The position numbers and the translations under genes were made by a program. A DNA stretch of 64,000 bases from NCBI RefSeq assembly GCF_026626745.1, contig NZ_JAPNJW010000001.1, forward strand, positions 5,316,001 through 5,380,000, in the 5' to 3' direction. Position 1 is the first letter of the stretch; each line of letters begins with the position of its first letter. This document shows, piece by piece, positions 46,913-55,614 of this stretch. The notes under the pieces were generated by a model, which was given only the letters and a program-made list of their open reading frames with translations, was not told the DNA's origin and did no database searches. The stretch comes from Nannocystis sp. RBIL2. Lineage in GTDB: Bacteria > Myxococcota_A > Polyangia > Nannocystales > Nannocystaceae.

Positions 46913-48232
46913 GTGGCGCCGACCACCACCGACGACACCACGACCACCTCGACGTCGACGACCACCTCGACCACCGCCGCGACTGACAGCACCACCACCA
47001 CGATGGGCGTCGATCCGGAGACCACCTCGACGAGCGGAACCACCGGTCCTGGCACCACTCTCGGCACCACCAGCACCTCCGACGGCACCAGCACCACCAC
47101 CGGCGAGCCGATCCCGTGCATGCCGGGTGACGGCATGGGCATGGGTCCCGTCGACAAGAGCTACATCTGGATCCCCAGCGACACTCTCGGCCAGATCTCC
47201 AAGATCAGCACCCTCACCCTGATCGAGGAGGCCCGCTACCGCACAGGCCCGCAGGGCGGCACCGAGAGCTCGTCGCGCACCGCCGTCAGCGCCGACGGCC
47301 GCTTCGTCGTCGTCAACGCCCGCGGCACCGGCCGCTCGACCATGTTCGCCGCCAACAAGGCCGACTGCATCGACAACAACGGCAACGGCGTGATCGACAC
47401 CTCGGCCAACCTCAACGACATCCTCGCGTGGGGTCAGGACGAGTGCATGCTCTGGTCGATCACCCATCCCGTCGGTGCCGGCATTCAGGCCGACCCGCGC
47501 GGCGTCACCTGGACCCCGGGCACGTGGAGCTTCGACGAGTGCAAGTACGTCGACCCCAAGGTGTGGCTCGGTTATCGCACCGGCCCGAGCAACCAGGCGC
47601 ACATCGTCCGCATCGACGGCGTCAGCGGCATCGTCGAGGAGACCGTCGTCGTCGACAACTGGGTCGGCTCGAGCTACGCGCCCTACGGCGCCGCGCTCGA
47701 CCCCGACTTCAAGCCGTGGTTCACCGGTCTGCGCGGCGAGCTGATCCGCGTCAACACCGAGAACAACCCCGCCACACTCACGCGGATCACCGCGCCGAAC
47801 AACATCCAGGCCTACGGCATGACCGTCGACAAGGACGGCAACCCGTGGATCGGCGGCTGCACCGGCCCGGTCTCGACCTACGACGTCCAGACCGCGCAGT
47901 GGATCACCATCCCCGGCACCAACGCCTGCCACCGCGGCATCGGGGCCGGCGACGATTACGTGTGGGTCGCCTCCAACGGCCCCTGCGGCCTGGTCCAGAT
48001 CGATCGCCAGACCCGCACCCTGGTGGCCAAGCACACCCCTCCGCAGTGCAGCACCGCGATCGGCATCTCGATCGACATCGAGAAGTACCTGTGGCTGGTC
48101 GACCAGTCCGGCTGGGCCTGGAAGATCGATCAGGACGCGGTGGCCTGGGATCAGAAGGTCATGGTCGCGGGCGGTCACTACGTCTATTCGGACATGACCG
48201 GCGGGCAGTTCCTGAGCGTCGTCCCCCAGTGA
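46913..48232 (+). CDS. Beta-propeller (virginiamycin-B-lyase-like) protein that has lost its signal peptide
   Basis: The body is a repetitive beta-propeller with YVDPKVWLGYRTGPSNQAHI, SSYAPYGAALDPDFKPWFTG, NNIQAYGMTVDKDGNPWIGG and HRGIGAGDDYVWVASNGPCG. This is the D-x-x-G-x-x-W blade pattern of Vgb-like or NHL proteins. It should be preceded by a lipoprotein signal and a Thr-rich stalk as in neighbouring genes. The stalk is present (TTTDDTTTTSTSTTTSTTAA), and its open frame starts right after a TGA at 46790-46792, with no ATG, GTG or TTG before the GTG at 46913. So the signal peptide is missing and the protein as read would stay in the cytoplasm. A 5' truncation or rearrangement beside the ArsR promoter is the simplest reading. 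Confidence 0.6.
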   Translation: MAPTTTDDTTTTSTSTTTSTTAATDSTTTTMGVDPETTSTSGTTGPGTTLGTTSTSDGTSTTTGEPIPCMPGDGMGMGPVDKSYIWIPSDTLGQISKISTLTLIEEARYRTGPQGGTESSSRTAVSADGRFVVVNARGTGRSTMFAANKADCIDNNGNGVIDTSANLNDILAWGQDECMLWSITHPVGAGIQADPRGVTWTPGTWSFDECKYVDPKVWLGYRTGPSNQAHIVRIDGVSGIVEETVVVDNWVGSSYAPYGAALDPDFKPWFTGLRGELIRVNTENNPATLTRITAPNNIQAYGMTVDKDGNPWIGGCTGPVSTYDVQTAQWITIPGTNACHRGIGAGDDYVWVASNGPCGLVQIDRQTRTLVAKHTPPQCSTAIGISIDIEKYLWLVDQSGWAWKIDQDAVAWDQKVMVAGGHYVYSDMTGGQFLSVVPQ

Positions 48233-48288
48233 CGGCGAACCGAAGTCGCGTGCGATGAGCCCGCGTTCGCGCGTACGGAGGTCTTTTC

Positions 48289-48504
48289 ATGAATTCGACT
48301 CGCCTCGAGCCTCTCGCGTTCGCGTGCATGTTCAATAGCGGCTGCCAGCGCCGCTATGTCTATAGCTACTCGGCGACGACGAGCGACGGCGACGCCGGCT
48401 ACGACAGCTTCATCGCGCCAGGCTCGTGGACGGCGAGCCAGGCCAACTGCGGCACCGCGGCCGCCGAGGGCGGCGCGCTGGTGTTCTACGCGGCGATGCG
48501 CTGA
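48289..48504 (+). CDS. Small Cys-containing protein, possibly a fragment
   Basis: A 71-residue frame from an ATG at 48289 with a good ribosome site (GGAGGTCTTTTC). It reads MNSTRLEPLAFACMFNSGCQ and then RRYVYSYSATTSDGDAGYDS, with three Cys and a Ser/Tyr-rich middle. No clear signal peptide, though the first 19 residues are mildly hydrophobic. It may be the surviving 3' part of a longer secreted protein, or a genuine small protein. The stop is followed, 30 bases later, by a 26-bp perfect palindrome. Confidence 0.4.
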   Translation: MNSTRLEPLAFACMFNSGCQRRYVYSYSATTSDGDAGYDSFIAPGSWTASQANCGTAAAEGGALVFYAAMR

Positions 48505-48534
48505 CCGGCCGAGCCGGGGCTATCCATGCACTTG

Positions 48535-48560
48535 TGGACATGTTCTCGAGAACATGTCCA
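48535..48560. repeat. 26-bp perfect palindrome of the dispersed family
   Basis: TGGACATGTTCTC followed directly by its reverse complement GAGAACATGTCCA, with no spacer. It lies between convergent genes (ending at 48504 and 48566). Contains the ACATGT core seen at 1421, 15155, 38747 and 55277. Confidence 0.7.
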
Positions 48561-48565
48561 TAAAA

Positions 48566-50503
48566 TCAGCGCGGCGTAGCGATCGCCCCGTGCAGCTCGA
48601 GGTAGCGGCGCAGCAGGCCGACGCGGGCCTCGCAGCCGGCGGGGTCGGTGTCGCACACGTTGAACGCCTCGCGCGGGTCGGCGTGCAGGTCGTAGACCTC
48701 GAGGGTCCGCTTGCGGCGGTTGTCGAGAATTTTAAAACCCTCGGGCAGGAGCAGGGCGAACACGTCCCAGGTGGTGCTGAGGACGGGGCGGCCGCACGTG
48801 GGTGACTCGCCGCGGAGCGCCGGCACGAGCGACCGGCCGACGAACCAGCCGGGGGCCTCGAGGCCGAACAGGTCGAGGAAGGTCGGCGAGAGGTCGAGCA
48901 GCGGCAGGTCGCACGGGCTCTCGCGCGCGGGCACTGCGGGGCCCAGGACGATGAGCGGGACGCGGCACTGCTCCTCGTAGGGCGGGCCGCCGTGGTGCTG
49001 CACGCCGTGCTGGCCGAACGCCTGGCCGTGGTCGGCGCTGACCACGATCAGCGTGCGCGGCCACAGCCCGGCCTCGCCGAGCCAGGCGTCGAGGCGCGCC
49101 AGCTCGCGGTCGATGTTGGCCAGCTCGGACACGTGGCGCGCGTAGGCGCGGCCCTTGCGGTCGCCCGAGTCGAACGGGTGGTGGGCGTCCATGAAGTGGC
49201 TGAACAGGAACAGCGGCCCGTCCCCGTGCTGCCGCAATCGCGTGAGGATCGCGTCCATCACCGCCGGCGCGTAGGCCAGGCGATCGCCGCGCGCGATCGG
49301 GACCTCGATCTCTTCAGAAAAGCCGCGGCCGATCTTGTTGACGTGATTGACCAGCTCGAACTGACTGATGACGTGGACTGTGGTGACGCCGCGCGCGGTC
49401 AGCAGGTCGGCGATCCGGGGCCGCTCTTCCTTGACGAGCGAGCCCTGGGTCGCGCTGTCGCGGGCCCACCGCAGCTGCGGGACCTCGAGGCCGGTGAACA
49501 GGCTGGCGAGGGTGAAGCGCGTGACCGTCGAGGGGCTGATCGCCCGCGGCACGTGGAAGCCGGCGTCGCGCCAGCGGTGCAGCGTCGGCAGCAGCTCGCG
49601 GTTGGCCGGGTTCTGCAGCACCTCGGCGCGCATCGAGTCGAGGGTGAAGAACAGGACGATCGCGTCGGACGGCAAGAGCGGCGGCTCGCTGGCGGCGATC
49701 GGCGAGGCGTCGGCGCTCCACTCGAACCACGGGGCCAGCTCGGGCGGGATCGGGATGTGACTGTATTGCGAATTGTCGACCTCGGCGCGCCAGGGCGGGA
49801 CGTGGGCGGCGAGGAGGGCCGAGTCGAGGCGGGTGAGCTCGACGCGGACAGCATTGCCCGGATCGATCACGACGGCGCCGATGGCGAAGATCCCAGCGAC
49901 GCCGACGGTGACGCGCCGCGCCGCCGAGGAGAGCCGCCAGCGCCGCTGCATGCCCGCGAGCGCGGCCGCGGCGAGGGTGGCCGCGGTCCAGGCCAGGAAC
50001 GCATGCACCCCCGGGTAGTCGACCGGCAAGATCTGGGTGTTGACGAGCGCGGCGATCGCCGCGACCGCGGCGGCGATCCAGCGAATCCGCGGTCGGGCCA
50101 CGCGCCGGCCGACGAGGTACGCCAGCGGGACGGCCTGGGCGAGCGCGACGGTCAAGACGAGGTCGACGAGCCCGGCGCGCTCGCGGCCGGCGAGGCGGAG
50201 GGCGAAGTTGTCGAGGTCGGGCGCGAGGATCGCCAGGGCGAGGATCACCGCGACGAGGCTCAGCGCCAGCGGGGCGAGCCACGCGCGCCGCGGGGCCAGC
50301 CGCAGCCACAGAGTCACCACGAGGCCGCAGACGAGGCCGAGGCCCAGCAGCTGGCCGGCGTCGAACAAGTGATTGAGCGCGCGCACCCGCAGGCCCGCGT
50401 TGGGCAGCGCGCGAGCGGCGATGCAGCCGGCATTGACGAGCGCGAGCCCGGCCCAGGCGAGGACGATCGCCGCGGCAGGAGTCAAAGAGCGGTCGCCGGC
50501 CAC
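48566..50503 (-). CDS. Membrane-bound sulfatase-family hydrolase
   Basis: About 645 residues from a GTG at 50501-50503. The first ATG in the open frame (50608) would add 35 basic residues and is less likely. The N-terminal third has six or seven membrane helices (AIVLAWAGLALVNAGC, LVDLVLTVALAQAVPLAYLV and so on). The C-terminal sulfatase/phosphoethanolamine-transferase-like domain begins at AIVLFFTLDSMRAEVLQNPA, with ISPSTVTRFTLASLFTG supplying the nucleophile position (Ser/Thr rather than a clear CxPSR). LFLFSHFMDAHHPFD and TLIVVSADHGQAFGQHG supply the metal-binding Asp-His residues. It probably modifies or hydrolyses a surface phospho- or sulfo-ester. The usual Cys-x-Pro-Ser-Arg sulfatase signature is absent, so an LtaS/EptA-type transferase or phosphatase activity is an alternative. 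Confidence 0.72.
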   Translation of the reverse strand: MAGDRSLTPAAAIVLAWAGLALVNAGCIAARALPNAGLRVRALNHLFDAGQLLGLGLVCGLVVTLWLRLAPRRAWLAPLALSLVAVILALAILAPDLDNFALRLAGRERAGLVDLVLTVALAQAVPLAYLVGRRVARPRIRWIAAAVAAIAALVNTQILPVDYPGVHAFLAWTAATLAAAALAGMQRRWRLSSAARRVTVGVAGIFAIGAVVIDPGNAVRVELTRLDSALLAAHVPPWRAEVDNSQYSHIPIPPELAPWFEWSADASPIAASEPPLLPSDAIVLFFTLDSMRAEVLQNPANRELLPTLHRWRDAGFHVPRAISPSTVTRFTLASLFTGLEVPQLRWARDSATQGSLVKEERPRIADLLTARGVTTVHVISQFELVNHVNKIGRGFSEEIEVPIARGDRLAYAPAVMDAILTRLRQHGDGPLFLFSHFMDAHHPFDSGDRKGRAYARHVSELANIDRELARLDAWLGEAGLWPRTLIVVSADHGQAFGQHGVQHHGGPPYEEQCRVPLIVLGPAVPARESPCDLPLLDLSPTFLDLFGLEAPGWFVGRSLVPALRGESPTCGRPVLSTTWDVFALLLPEGFKILDNRRKRTLEVYDLHADPREAFNVCDTDPAGCEARVGLLRRYLELHGAIATPR

Positions 50504-50844
50504 GAGGCGGGCGACTATACACGCGGCCGCAACGGCCGGTCGGGGCGAGCAGCGCACGGGCTCGCGGAGCCGGAGCACCGCGATGCCACGCGACCCCGGT
50601 CGAAACAACTCGCCTCGTCCCGACTCGCGTGGAATGAGGATGCGCGGCGATATCCGGCATCTCGATGTCCCACGCTCACGCGCGCGGCCTCGTCACGCGC
50701 CGACCCCCGCGAGATGCCTCGCTCAGGATGAGGATCTCCGCGTGCCGCCAGTCGTCCCGACGCCACGCGTTCGCGGCCTCGTTCGCGCGGCCGACTTCGC
50801 TGCGAGCTGAACTCGCCTGCAGCGAAGCTCGCCGCGCCCGCGGA
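50504..50844. other. Intergenic, nothing recognised
   Basis: About 340 GC-rich bases between two minus-strand genes. No credible coding frame, hairpin or motif stands out. Confidence 0.3.
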
Positions 50845-51849
50845 TCAATCGGCGAGGGCGCGGACGTTGAACAGGGCGATGTACATCGGGCCGAGCGCGT
50901 CGGGGTAGAGCACGTCGGCGCCGGCGCGGTCGGCCAGCTTTTCGGCGACCGCGAGGCCGTCCTTCAGGTTGCCGGGTTGGTCGACCGGGTCGTCGCCGGA
51001 GAGCTGGCCCAGCACCTGGTCGGGGATGTAGCGGTCGAACACGTGGGCGCGGCGGAGCACCCCGCCGGGCATGGCGACGAGCACGATCTTGTACTCGGCG
51101 GAGATCACGATCTTGCGCTCGGCGTCGAGCAGCGAGAAGCGCGAGCCCTGATAGTCCATGTCCATGCCGGCGACCCCGAGGCGCTGGCACAGGGCCACGA
51201 ACGCGTCGGTGTCGATCTGGCCGGTGGCCGCCAGCGGACCGGCGGGCTCGGGCGGCGGCAGGTCGTCGTCGTCGTTCTCGCCGTCGCCGAGCTCGCCGTG
51301 CTCGATGGCGAGGAGCCGCCAGTAGTTGTCGCCCTCGACCCGCTCGACCACCAGCGGCCACGCCTCGTCGTCGATCACGGTCACCTCGACGCCGTCGCCC
51401 GCGGCCACCAGCGCCGTGAACTCCTGCGGCTCGTCGTCGACCTCGATCTCCACCGCGATCCGCTCCTTCAGAGTCACCGCCTCCGGCTGGCTGCCCGGCG
51501 GCGACCACTCCGGCCGCAGGCGCGTCGCCCCGGCCCGCAGCTCCATCAGCTGGGTGCGGCTGAGCAGGAACGGCGGCAGGTCGGCGTCGAGGCGCTCGCA
51601 CTCGTCGTCGCGCGTCGGCTGCTCGAGCGCGTGCGACAGCCACGATCCCTGCGACAGCACCGCGATCGTGCGGCTGTCGGCGAGGCTGTCGTTCGAGAAG
51701 GCGATCACCGCCTCCGGCTCGCCGTCCTCGAACGCGCTCGACAGCACCAGCTGATCGTCGGTCTCGAGGATCTGGAATTCGTAATTGTCGGCGGCGTCGA
51801 AGTCGGCCATCTCGTAGCGGAGCACGATGCCCGGGGTCAGCAGGGACAT
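50845..51849 (-). CDS. Hypothetical acidic cytoplasmic protein
   Basis: A 334-residue protein from an ATG at 51847-51849 with a GGAAGGTCCCCCC ribosome site. The sequence is strongly acidic with many Asp/Glu runs, for example GDGENDDDDLPPPEPAGPLA in the middle, and no Cys cluster or membrane helix. The N-terminal half has strand-like segments (TPGIVLRYEMADFDAADNYE, QLVLSSAFEDGEPEAVIAF). The C-terminal part, with MDMDYQGSRFSLLDAERKIV and KIVLVAMPGGVLRRAHVFDR, has a compact fold of unknown family. Nothing in the context identifies a role: downstream is the sulfatase gene, upstream an untranslated gap. I do not recognise the family. Confidence 0.55.
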   Translation of the reverse strand: MSLLTPGIVLRYEMADFDAADNYEFQILETDDQLVLSSAFEDGEPEAVIAFSNDSLADSRTIAVLSQGSWLSHALEQPTRDDECERLDADLPPFLLSRTQLMELRAGATRLRPEWSPPGSQPEAVTLKERIAVEIEVDDEPQEFTALVAAGDGVEVTVIDDEAWPLVVERVEGDNYWRLLAIEHGELGDGENDDDDLPPPEPAGPLAATGQIDTDAFVALCQRLGVAGMDMDYQGSRFSLLDAERKIVISAEYKIVLVAMPGGVLRRAHVFDRYIPDQVLGQLSGDDPVDQPGNLKDGLAVAEKLADRAGADVLYPDALGPMYIALFNVRALAD

Positions 51850-52290
51850 TGGGGGGACCTTCCTGTCGGAGAGCGCGAGGCATAGCCGAGGCCCGTCGCG
51901 CGTCGCAAGCGCGCGCTCCGCACAACGGCGCCGGGCGGGCCGCGCGGCGCAACCGGATGACCGAAAGGACAGGTGATTGCAGGCGGGACACCTGCGCCAC
52001 GTCTCGCGGTCGAGTCCGGCGGGAGTGAGAAAATGGCGCGGCGCTCCCCGTGCCTTGGCCCGCAGCCGTTCGCGGCCGACGTGGCGGCTGCATCGGGCGC
52101 CTCACGTCCGCCGGGACGCGGGGCGCGGCGCAGGGCCCAGCGGTGCCTTGCGAGATCGCGGCCGGTTTGCGACGCGAGCGCCGTGTGAGTCAGACCTCGA
52201 CGACCGCGCCGGGGCGACCTCCTCCGCGTCTGTCGGGGCCGCGGGGGCCGGTGCGGGCGCGGCGGGGTCGCAGCGCTAAGCTCGCCCCCC
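51850..52290. other. Intergenic upstream region, no gene
   Basis: 440 bases between divergent genes starting at 51849 and 52291. Contains CAGGTG (51969-51974) / CACCTG (51988-51993), a 6-bp stem, and fragments of the GGACA motif (AAAGGACAGGTG). Expected to hold both promoters. Confidence 0.4.
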
Positions 52291-52953
52291 GTGACGACGA
52301 CCGCGATCGACTGGCGCTGGGACGACCTCGCTGACGCGCTGGCGGCGGGGCTGCGGGCCGCCGCTGCCGACGTCGAGCTCGAGCAGGCGGTCCGCGGCCT
52401 CGACGCGCGCAGCGAGCTCGAGCTGCACCCGGTGCTGCGCGGGGGCCTGCAGGCCGCGGGTTACGGCGTCGCCGCCGAGGTCCGGTTCCCGCGCGACCGG
52501 GTCTTGCAGCGGCGCAGCGAGGGTGTCCGTTGCGACATGGTCGTCACGCCAGGTGGCCGGCCGCTGGCCGACGCCGCCGAGCAGATCGGGCTGTTCGCCC
52601 CGGAGGACGCGGTCGCGCTGGTCGACGCCGCCTGGCTCGAGGTCAAGGTCGTGGCCCAGCACAACGAGCGCGGGCCCAACCGCGCCTACGCCAGCGCCCT
52701 GCAGCGACCTGTCTGGAAGGACATCGACAAGCTGGCCGCCGACCCGCTCATCTTGCACGGGGCCGCGGTGCTGGTGCTGTTCACCACCGACGCCGAAGTC
52801 GCCGATCACGACCTCGGCGTGTGGTCGTCCGGCGCCAGCCTGCGCGGGCTGCGGCTCATGCCCCGCGAGCAGCGGTCCCTGGCGATCGGCGACCGTCTGG
52901 GCAACCGACTGTGCACCGTCGCCGTGTTCCCGCTGGAGCGCGGCCCCGCCTGA
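52291..52953 (+). CDS. Hypothetical protein with PD-(D/E)xK-like pattern
   Basis: A 220-residue protein from a GTG at 52291 (TTTAIDWRWDDLADALAAGL). The middle has the sequence elements of a nuclease-like fold: an acidic residue in VAAEVRFPRD, Asp82 in RCDMVVTPGG, and an E-x-K in WLEVKVVAQ (117-119). These are spaced as in PD-(D/E)xK enzymes. The strand LEVKVVAQHNERGPNRAYAS and the helix KDIDKLAADPLILHGAAVLV are consistent. The C-terminus (RLGNRLCTVAVFPLERGPA) is short. No signal peptide. Such proteins can be nucleases, but many are inactive or of unknown substrate, and the tell-tale residues here are only pattern matches. Context is uninformative: flanked by an unknown gene and the RRM protein. 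Confidence 0.5.
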   Translation: MTTTAIDWRWDDLADALAAGLRAAAADVELEQAVRGLDARSELELHPVLRGGLQAAGYGVAAEVRFPRDRVLQRRSEGVRCDMVVTPGGRPLADAAEQIGLFAPEDAVALVDAAWLEVKVVAQHNERGPNRAYASALQRPVWKDIDKLAADPLILHGAAVLVLFTTDAEVADHDLGVWSSGASLRGLRLMPREQRSLAIGDRLGNRLCTVAVFPLERGPA

Positions 52954-53208
52954 CGGCCCGCCTGACGGCCTCTACGGCGTGTGCGCAAGCGAACGCTGGC
53001 GGCGCAAACGCCCCTCACCGGGGCGGGACGGGCGTGCTCGGGCGGACCGGCGCCGACGGCGGCGAGATGGGGGGGGCGCTGCGGCGGTTTTTGCCGTAAG
53101 CTGGACGGACCTGGCGATCTGTTCGCCGCCAACCTCCGAGACGCATTTGAACATTTATCACAGTTCGATCCGCCGTCCCGCGCGCGACCTTCACCGAGGA
53201 GACCAGAC

Positions 53209-53673
53209 GTGAGCAACTACTACTCTTCCGGGAAGCGATCCCGCGAGGCCAACAAAGCCAAGAAGCAGCAAGAGAAGGCCCAGGCCCGCGAGGCCCGGCG
53301 CGAGCGTGGTCCGCGGGAGATCCCGATCGCCACCGCCGAAGACCTCACGGGGCACATGCCCTCGATCGAAGACGCGATGCGGGCGATCGAGAACCCCGGC
53401 CAGGAGCGCTCGGCGGCGACCATTCCGGTGCGCCTGTTCGTCGGCAGCCTGAGCAGCAGCACCACCGCCAGCGACCTCCGCAACGCCTTCGGCGCCCTCG
53501 GCCCGGTCGCCGACGCGGTCGTCATGACCGAGCGCGAGACCGGCGCTTCGCGCGGGTTCGGCTTCGTCACGATGGCCAATCGCAAGGACGCCCCGCGGGT
53601 GATCGAGGCGCTCAACGGCGCCGACCTCAAGGGCTCCTCGATCGTCGTCAACATCGCCACCGAGCGCCGCTAG
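53209..53673 (+). CDS. RRM-type RNA-binding protein
   Basis: A 154-residue protein from a GTG at 53209 with a strong GAGGAG site. A basic, helical N-terminal tail (SGKRSREANKAKKQQEKAQA) of about 70 residues precedes one RNA-recognition motif. RNP2 is LFVGSL (76-81) and RNP1 is RGFGFVTM (115-122), with VADAVVMTERETGASRGF between and AIEALNGADLKGSSIVVNIA-like residues closing the fold. Bacterial RRM proteins of this type bind single-stranded RNA and are often cold-induced. It lies 227 bases upstream of a DEAD-box helicase gene on the same strand. The two are commonly linked in cold adaptation and RNA remodelling. The long leader between them could be a site of regulation. Confidence 0.88.
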   Translation: MSNYYSSGKRSREANKAKKQQEKAQAREARRERGPREIPIATAEDLTGHMPSIEDAMRAIENPGQERSAATIPVRLFVGSLSSSTTASDLRNAFGALGPVADAVVMTERETGASRGFGFVTMANRKDAPRVIEALNGADLKGSSIVVNIATERR

Positions 53674-53899
53674 ACCCCCGGCGCGGCCGTCCGCGCCGTC
53701 TCGTTGCCTCAGCCGTCCAGGCGTGGTACCCGTCCGCGGGCCTTCGTCCGCGGCGCAAGGCCTCCCGCCCTCCACGGCGCGAGGCCTGCAGCCGCCTCGA
53801 CCGGCGAATGAACGGGTCGACCGCGAGCCCGCGTTCGCGGCCGCGAGCGCTGCGCCGCGCGAAGACCTGGCCCTCACGGGCCGTTCGAGAAACTTTTCC
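53674..53899 (+). promoter_or_regulatory. Long leader of the DEAD-box helicase gene
   Basis: 226 bases between the RRM gene stop and the helicase GTG start. The frame upstream of the chosen start is Pro/Arg-rich without helicase features. Long leaders are typical of cold-responsive helicase genes; no conserved structure was identified. Confidence 0.35.
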
Positions 53900-55267
53900 G
53901 TGCAAGACAACCTTCCTGTCGTTCCCCCTGCCCACGCGTCGGACTTCGCCGCTCTGGGCCTGTCCGAGACCCTGCTCCGCGCGCTGCGCCAGGAGGGTCA
54001 CACCACGCCGACGCCGATCCAGGCGGCGGCCATCCCCCCTGCCCTCGCCGGCCGCGACCTGTTCGGCTGCGCCCAGACGGGCACCGGCAAGACGGCGGCG
54101 TTCGTGCTGCCGATCGTCCACCAGATGCTGCAGCGCCCGGCCACGCGTGACGCGGGCGTCCGCGCGCTGATCCTGACGCCGACGCGCGAGCTGGCGGCCC
54201 AGATCGGCGAGCGGATCGGCGTCTACGCGCGCTTCAGCGGGCTGCGCCACGCGGTGATCTACGGCGGCGTCGGCATGCAGAACCAGGTCCAGGCGCTGCG
54301 CGCCGGCGTCGACCTCCTGGTCGCCACCCCGGGCCGGCTCGTCGACCTCATGGCCCAGGGCCTGGTCCGCCTGCAGCGGGTCGAGTTCTTCGTCCTCGAC
54401 GAGGCCGACCGCATGCTCGACGAGGGCTTCCTGCCGTCGATCCGCCGCGTCGTCGGCGTGCTGCCGAAGCAGCGCCAGACCCTGCTGTTCTCGGCGACCA
54501 TGCCGCCCGAGATCGCCCCGCTCGCGGCCCAGGTGCTGCGCGACCCGCTGCACATCGAGGCGACGCGGGTCGCGTCGGCGCCCGACGCCATCGCCCAGTC
54601 GGTCTACCTGGTCGCGCAGGAGCACAAGCGCGAGCTGCTGCGCCACGTCCTCGGCGACCGCGCGGTCACGCGGGCGATCGTCTTCACCCGCACCAAGCAC
54701 GGGGCCGACCGCGTGGCTCGCCAGCTCGCGCAGGGCCAGATCCACGCCGAGGCGATCCACGGCGACAAGGCCCAGAACACCCGCCTGCGCGCCCTGTCCC
54801 GCTTCCGCGACGGCGAGGTCCGCGTCCTCGTCGCCACCGACCTGGCCGCCCGCGGCATCGACGTCAGCGGGATCTCCCACGTCATCAACTACGACCTGCC
54901 GATGGACCCCGAGGCCTACGTGCACCGGATCGGCCGCACCGCCCGGGCCGGCTCGCAGGGCGTCGCGCTGTCGTTCTGCAGCGGCGACGAGCAGACCCGC
55001 CTCAAGGGCATCGAGCGGCTGATCCAGCGCCGCGTGCCGGTCGTGCAGAACCACCCGTTCGCGGGGATGGTCGCCGAGGTCGCGCCCGCCCGCCAGCAGC
55101 CGCAGCAGGCGCGCCAGCAGCCGCGCCAGCAGCAGGCCCGTCAGCAGCCGCAGCAGCCGCGTCAGCAACAGCAGCCGCGGGCCCAGCAGGCGCGCCCGCA
55201 GCAGCAGCGCTCCGCCGCGGCGCCGAGCCGCGGCGCGCAGGGCGGCCGGCGGGCGACGGTCCGCTGA
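53900..55267 (+). CDS. DEAD-box ATP-dependent RNA helicase
   Basis: A 455-residue helicase from a GTG at 53900 (MQDNLPVVPPAHASDFAALG); the upstream in-frame ATG at 53723 adds a Pro/Arg-rich leader. All core motifs are present: the Q motif in TTPTPIQAAAIPPAL, motif I AQTGTGKT (58-65), Ia PTRELAAQ, motif II DEAD (167-170), motif III SAT (198-200), motif IV and V regions in RAIVFTRTKHGADRVARQLA and ATDLAARGIDVSGI, and motif VI HRIGRTAR. It unwinds short RNA duplexes. The C-terminal tail (about 405-450) is a Gln/Arg/Pro repeat (ARQQPQQPRQQQQPRAQQAR) that likely binds RNA nonspecifically or promotes condensate formation. Positioned after the RRM gene. A cluster of stem-loops follows the stop. Confidence 0.93.
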   Translation: MQDNLPVVPPAHASDFAALGLSETLLRALRQEGHTTPTPIQAAAIPPALAGRDLFGCAQTGTGKTAAFVLPIVHQMLQRPATRDAGVRALILTPTRELAAQIGERIGVYARFSGLRHAVIYGGVGMQNQVQALRAGVDLLVATPGRLVDLMAQGLVRLQRVEFFVLDEADRMLDEGFLPSIRRVVGVLPKQRQTLLFSATMPPEIAPLAAQVLRDPLHIEATRVASAPDAIAQSVYLVAQEHKRELLRHVLGDRAVTRAIVFTRTKHGADRVARQLAQGQIHAEAIHGDKAQNTRLRALSRFRDGEVRVLVATDLAARGIDVSGISHVINYDLPMDPEAYVHRIGRTARAGSQGVALSFCSGDEQTRLKGIERLIQRRVPVVQNHPFAGMVAEVAPARQQPQQARQQPRQQQARQQPQQPRQQQQPRAQQARPQQQRSAAAPSRGAQGGRRATVR

Positions 55268-55275
55268 GGCCAGAG

Positions 55276-55350
55276 ACATGTCCTCGCGGGCATGTTCTCG
55301 GGGACATGGCGTGACGGTCATGTCCTCAGGAGCATGTCTGTCAGGACAGG
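55276..55350. repeat. Cluster of three TGTCC/GGACA-type hairpins after the helicase
   Basis: ACATGTCC-TCGC-GGGCATGT (55276-55295) forms an 8-bp stem with one G-U pair and a TCGC loop. CATGTCC-TCA-GGAGCATG (55319-55336) and CTGTC-AG-GACAG-like bases near 55338-55349 follow. They begin eight bases after the stop at 55267, the densest cluster in the window. Confidence 0.65.
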
Positions 55351-55614
55351 TATGACGCCCAGGTCAGGCCCCGCCGCGTCGGGGCCGCCGGTGATGTAGG
55401 GCCGGCGCGCGCTGCCGTGGGCGCCCCGGTGGCCTCCCCCGCGCGAGCGAGCCTGGGGCCGCGGCGCGGAAAGACATGTCCCTTCGGGCAGGTGAAAGTC
55501 AGCACCCGAGCGAGCTCGGCGTCGGCTTCCGCCCGCCCGGGCTCTCCTTCTGCGAGACAGGCGGCGCACGGGACAGCTCGCGCCGGGCGGCCCGTCGACG
55601 CCGCTGCTGCGAGA
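55351..55614. other. Intergenic, no gene; another motif copy
   Basis: Contains ACATGTCCCTTCGGGCAGGT (about 55475-55494), which is a stem-loop with a CTTCG loop and closely matches part of the ECF sigma gene (18735-18755). No coding frame is supportable here. Confidence 0.45.
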
